This document shows, one piece after another, positions 61,721 to 64,000 of a DNA stretch of 64,000 bases. Origin of the DNA: Numida meleagris (taxonomy: Eukaryota > Chordata > Aves > Galliformes > Numididae); NCBI RefSeq assembly GCF_002078875.1, contig NC_034410.1:85260023-85324022 (forward strand), read 5' to 3'. The notes below the pieces were generated by a model. That model had not been told where the DNA came from, did no database searches, and worked only from the letters and a program-made list of their open reading frames with translations. A program made the translations under genes and the position numbers. How positions within the stretch are numbered: the stretch's first letter is position 1; each line of letters opens with the position of its first letter.

Positions 61721-62930
61721 TGTTACTCCTCACAATAAAAATATGGGGGAAAAAACTCAAGGAACAAATACAGCGGGCTCATATAATTTCTGTCACATAT
61801 TCGTTGACATTCCCTAAGCCAATCATGCTTAATACATTACTGTAGGTAGTATCTAATATTTAATTTTCAGATTTGAGATACATTTTTACATTCACGCAGC
61901 AATATAATATGCAATGGATATTTGAAGGTAAATATTATTCTTACATTAATCAAGGAATGTAAGATTAATTGAATGTGAAAAATTGTTTTCTGAATATTAA
62001 ACTGATAAGGAGAGTAGGCATTAGTTTTAGTTTTAGGAAGAGAAACAAAAATAAATGAGCGCTATCTGTTTATCCTGCATTCACAGATGCATGCAAAAGG
62101 CAGCTGAATAGATTTCTTGAAATTATGTGAGCAACTAGGAATGACCATTTCTCCTTTCTCTGGTGGAACACAAGGTCAACCTCCTGTATTTCATAATAAT
62201 AATAAAAATTGAAAAGGAAATTAAAATAAAATCATATCAATGAGACTGAATAAATACCTTGCTTTCTCCTTATCTGTATTAAAGAGACAATGTAACTAAA
62301 AACTGTTGTAATGTTTGCTAGGGTCATTTGCTATTTTAATAATTACTTGTAGTAAGTAGTTCTGTTTTCATATTTCCTATCAGAAATTATATGGTATAGA
62401 TTTTTAATGCCTCCCTTTCCCACTTTTTTTTTTTTTTTACATTAATACGAAAGTGTATAATCATGTGGGAATACTTTCTTACTTAATTACTTACATTATT
62501 TCATCCCTCATTGTGATTAAGCACATTATTGCTTGGTCTCCTTAGAAAGGATAATTAAGATAGTGTTCTGCTGTTTTACAATTTACTCATCGTCACAGGT
62601 ATGGCTAAGCTAATTATCAAATGGTTAAAAATTTATTCTAGGAAGAATATTACAAGTGTACCATGTGGGGAAATTGCTTCCAAGGCTAATTCAATTACAG
62701 ATGCACTGTACCTATCGTGTTGATATGATATTTGTCTATGAAGGTAGAGAGCATAGGAATGTAAGCAGAAGTTTGTCGGTGTAGCATAGTATACCAACAC
62801 TGATTCCATATACCAAATCTCAGAAAAGAGTCAACGTGGTGTCTGAGGAAGAGAAGGAAAAACACTCATGGTTAATTCTTTCCTTTAAAAAAAAAAATCA
62901 TAATGAATGAATGCAGCAGAGCAAACAGAG
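61721..62930. other. Unique AT-rich non-coding stretch
   Basis: No gene is recognised. It contains a T12 run at about 62425-62438 and scattered TAAT-rich sequence. Confidence 0.5.
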
Positions 62931-63180
62931 GCTGCAGCATGAGCTGTATAAAATATAGGCGCTGTTCATTCCCGATATTCGGATTCCAGTCAGAATGAAA
63001 ATACCGATAAAATTATTCTGACAAGCTGCTCTCTCGGCCCTGAGTGGACTTCCATCTTCATCCCCTAAACCAACTCACAATTCAAAATAATAAGGCACTA
63101 TTACCAGTTTTCCTGGGGAAAACCCCTCAGGATTGACAGGCTATGAAGACTTAGTAACCCTTTTATCCTACAAGAAAGAT
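62931..63180. promoter_or_regulatory. CNE-like block
   Basis: Repeat-free sequence with isolated CpGs (ATAGGCGCTGTTC near 62956, CCCGATATTCGGATT near 62972, GCTCTCTCGGCC near 63029). Mixed composition unlike the flanking AT-rich DNA, and no open frame. Possible enhancer or insulator, by texture only. Confidence 0.28.
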
Positions 63181-64000
63181 GGTCTGTTCAAACAAGGGTG
63201 CTAATGTGTTTTCAAAAGCAGAGGGAATGGCCACAATTGGAAAGATCTTGAAAATGTTCCCTAATCAACCAAATAGAATAAAAAGCTGCTATTATTTCAT
63301 GTATCAACACACCATTTGGGGAGTGTTTCTGAAATAAGTGGTTGCATTTAATGCAGGGCACAGAGAGGATTTTTAAATGCCTTAATGAATTCATCTTTTT
63401 GCATTCCTAGCGCTAAGTGTTAGATACACTATGAAGGGCTGGGGCAACCCCCACTATGATTATACCTGCTGTGCATATGTGCTATTAAGAGATGTCTTCT
63501 TGTAGTAATTTACTTTGACTTCAGTCTCATACTTTCCACTCTAAAATGAAAAGTGCTCTGCTGCTACTATAGCAAACTTTTTGGAATTGAAATGATTTGT
63601 TTTGTTTTGTTTTGTCTTGTATGATTGATAAACTTTGTAGCAGATGGCTACAACTGGATGGTGTTTCAAAAGGAGATGCCATCACACTGGCCTGGTATAA
63701 AGCTTACTTTAATATAAGGTTACAATTACTGCAGAGTGAACTTATGCTAGACAGTGCACTGCTGATAATATACTGAGGAGAACACGTCCCCTGACAATTA
63801 TGATCATTCTTTTGAATCAAGTCTGAGTTACCTTTTTGTAATAAATTTGCTGTACTTACTCATATCCTAGTTGAGCTTATATAAAAATGAAAAGCCCTCT
63901 TCTGTAACCTTGATAATTGCTACAATTATTCACACAAATAAAAAAGACATGTTCTGATTTATTAATAGAAAGCTATGACAATAAATTTATTCTAATACTC
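63181..64000. other. Unique non-coding stretch with TTTTG repeat
   Basis: A (TTTTG)n repeat of about four units lies at 63597-63620. Otherwise nothing is recognised. The window ends inside AT-rich DNA. Confidence 0.6.

Noticed and set aside
1..64000. tRNA, rRNA, CRISPR arrays, operons or complete endogenous retroviruses
   Set aside because: Scanned for tRNA B-box-like strings, regular spacer arrays and LTR pairs, and found none convincing. Sequence context is vertebrate nuclear DNA.

Overview
This window looks like bird nuclear DNA, most likely from a galliform (chicken, turkey, quail or relative). The diagnostic sequence is its repeat content. There are many 5'-truncated CR1 LINE fragments ending in the avian 3' signature (tandem ATTCTATG/ATTCTGTG octamers preceded by a GGTCCCTTCCAA-type block). 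There are also two copies of a mariner deletion derivative with the terminal motif AAAGTAATGCCTCC, which I match from memory to the Galluhop/Minihop type. Background DNA is AT-rich and intron- or desert-like, with homopolymer runs and one long GAAA microsatellite. No bacterial features (operons, ribosome binding sites, CRISPR) and no intact host protein-coding gene can be supported. The long open frames are remnants of CR1 or mariner, or chance frames of about 60-115 codons.

Layout. 1-2.5 kb: unique DNA with a purine-rich patch. 2.5-3.15 kb: a very old antisense CR1, then a short young CR1 tail with apparent target-site duplication. 4.49-5.03 kb: mariner copy 1. 6.25-7.01 and 8.11-8.53 kb: sense CR1 3' ends. 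11.2-14.2 kb: (GAAA)n microsatellite, an imperfect palindrome and two CNE-like blocks. 15.30-15.79 kb: mariner copy 2, inverted relative to copy 1. 19.76-20.93 kb: CR1 joining an ORF1 esterase remnant to reverse transcriptase (RT), with an assembly gap. 26.5-28.5 kb: a CpG island followed by CNE-like DNA, the best candidate for a promoter or regulatory hub. 35.03-36.0 kb: possible polyadenylated retrocopy or 3'-UTR on the minus strand. 36.0-37.43 kb: CR1 with RT motifs and a 3' internal deletion. 40.83 and 48.44 kb: small CR1 pieces. 51.86-54.06 kb: one CR1 nested inside another. 57.5-57.7 kb: almost pure A+T. 58.5-63.2 kb: several CNE-like blocks, including one with POU octamers, a Sox motif and a PBX-HOX/MEIS composite.

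Interpretation. The window is best read as a gene desert or very large intron beside a developmental regulator that lies outside it. The only things likely to act together are the CpG island and the CNE-like blocks, as distal regulatory DNA. That is inference from sequence texture and short motifs; no alignment was possible. The mobile elements are all decayed and non-autonomous.
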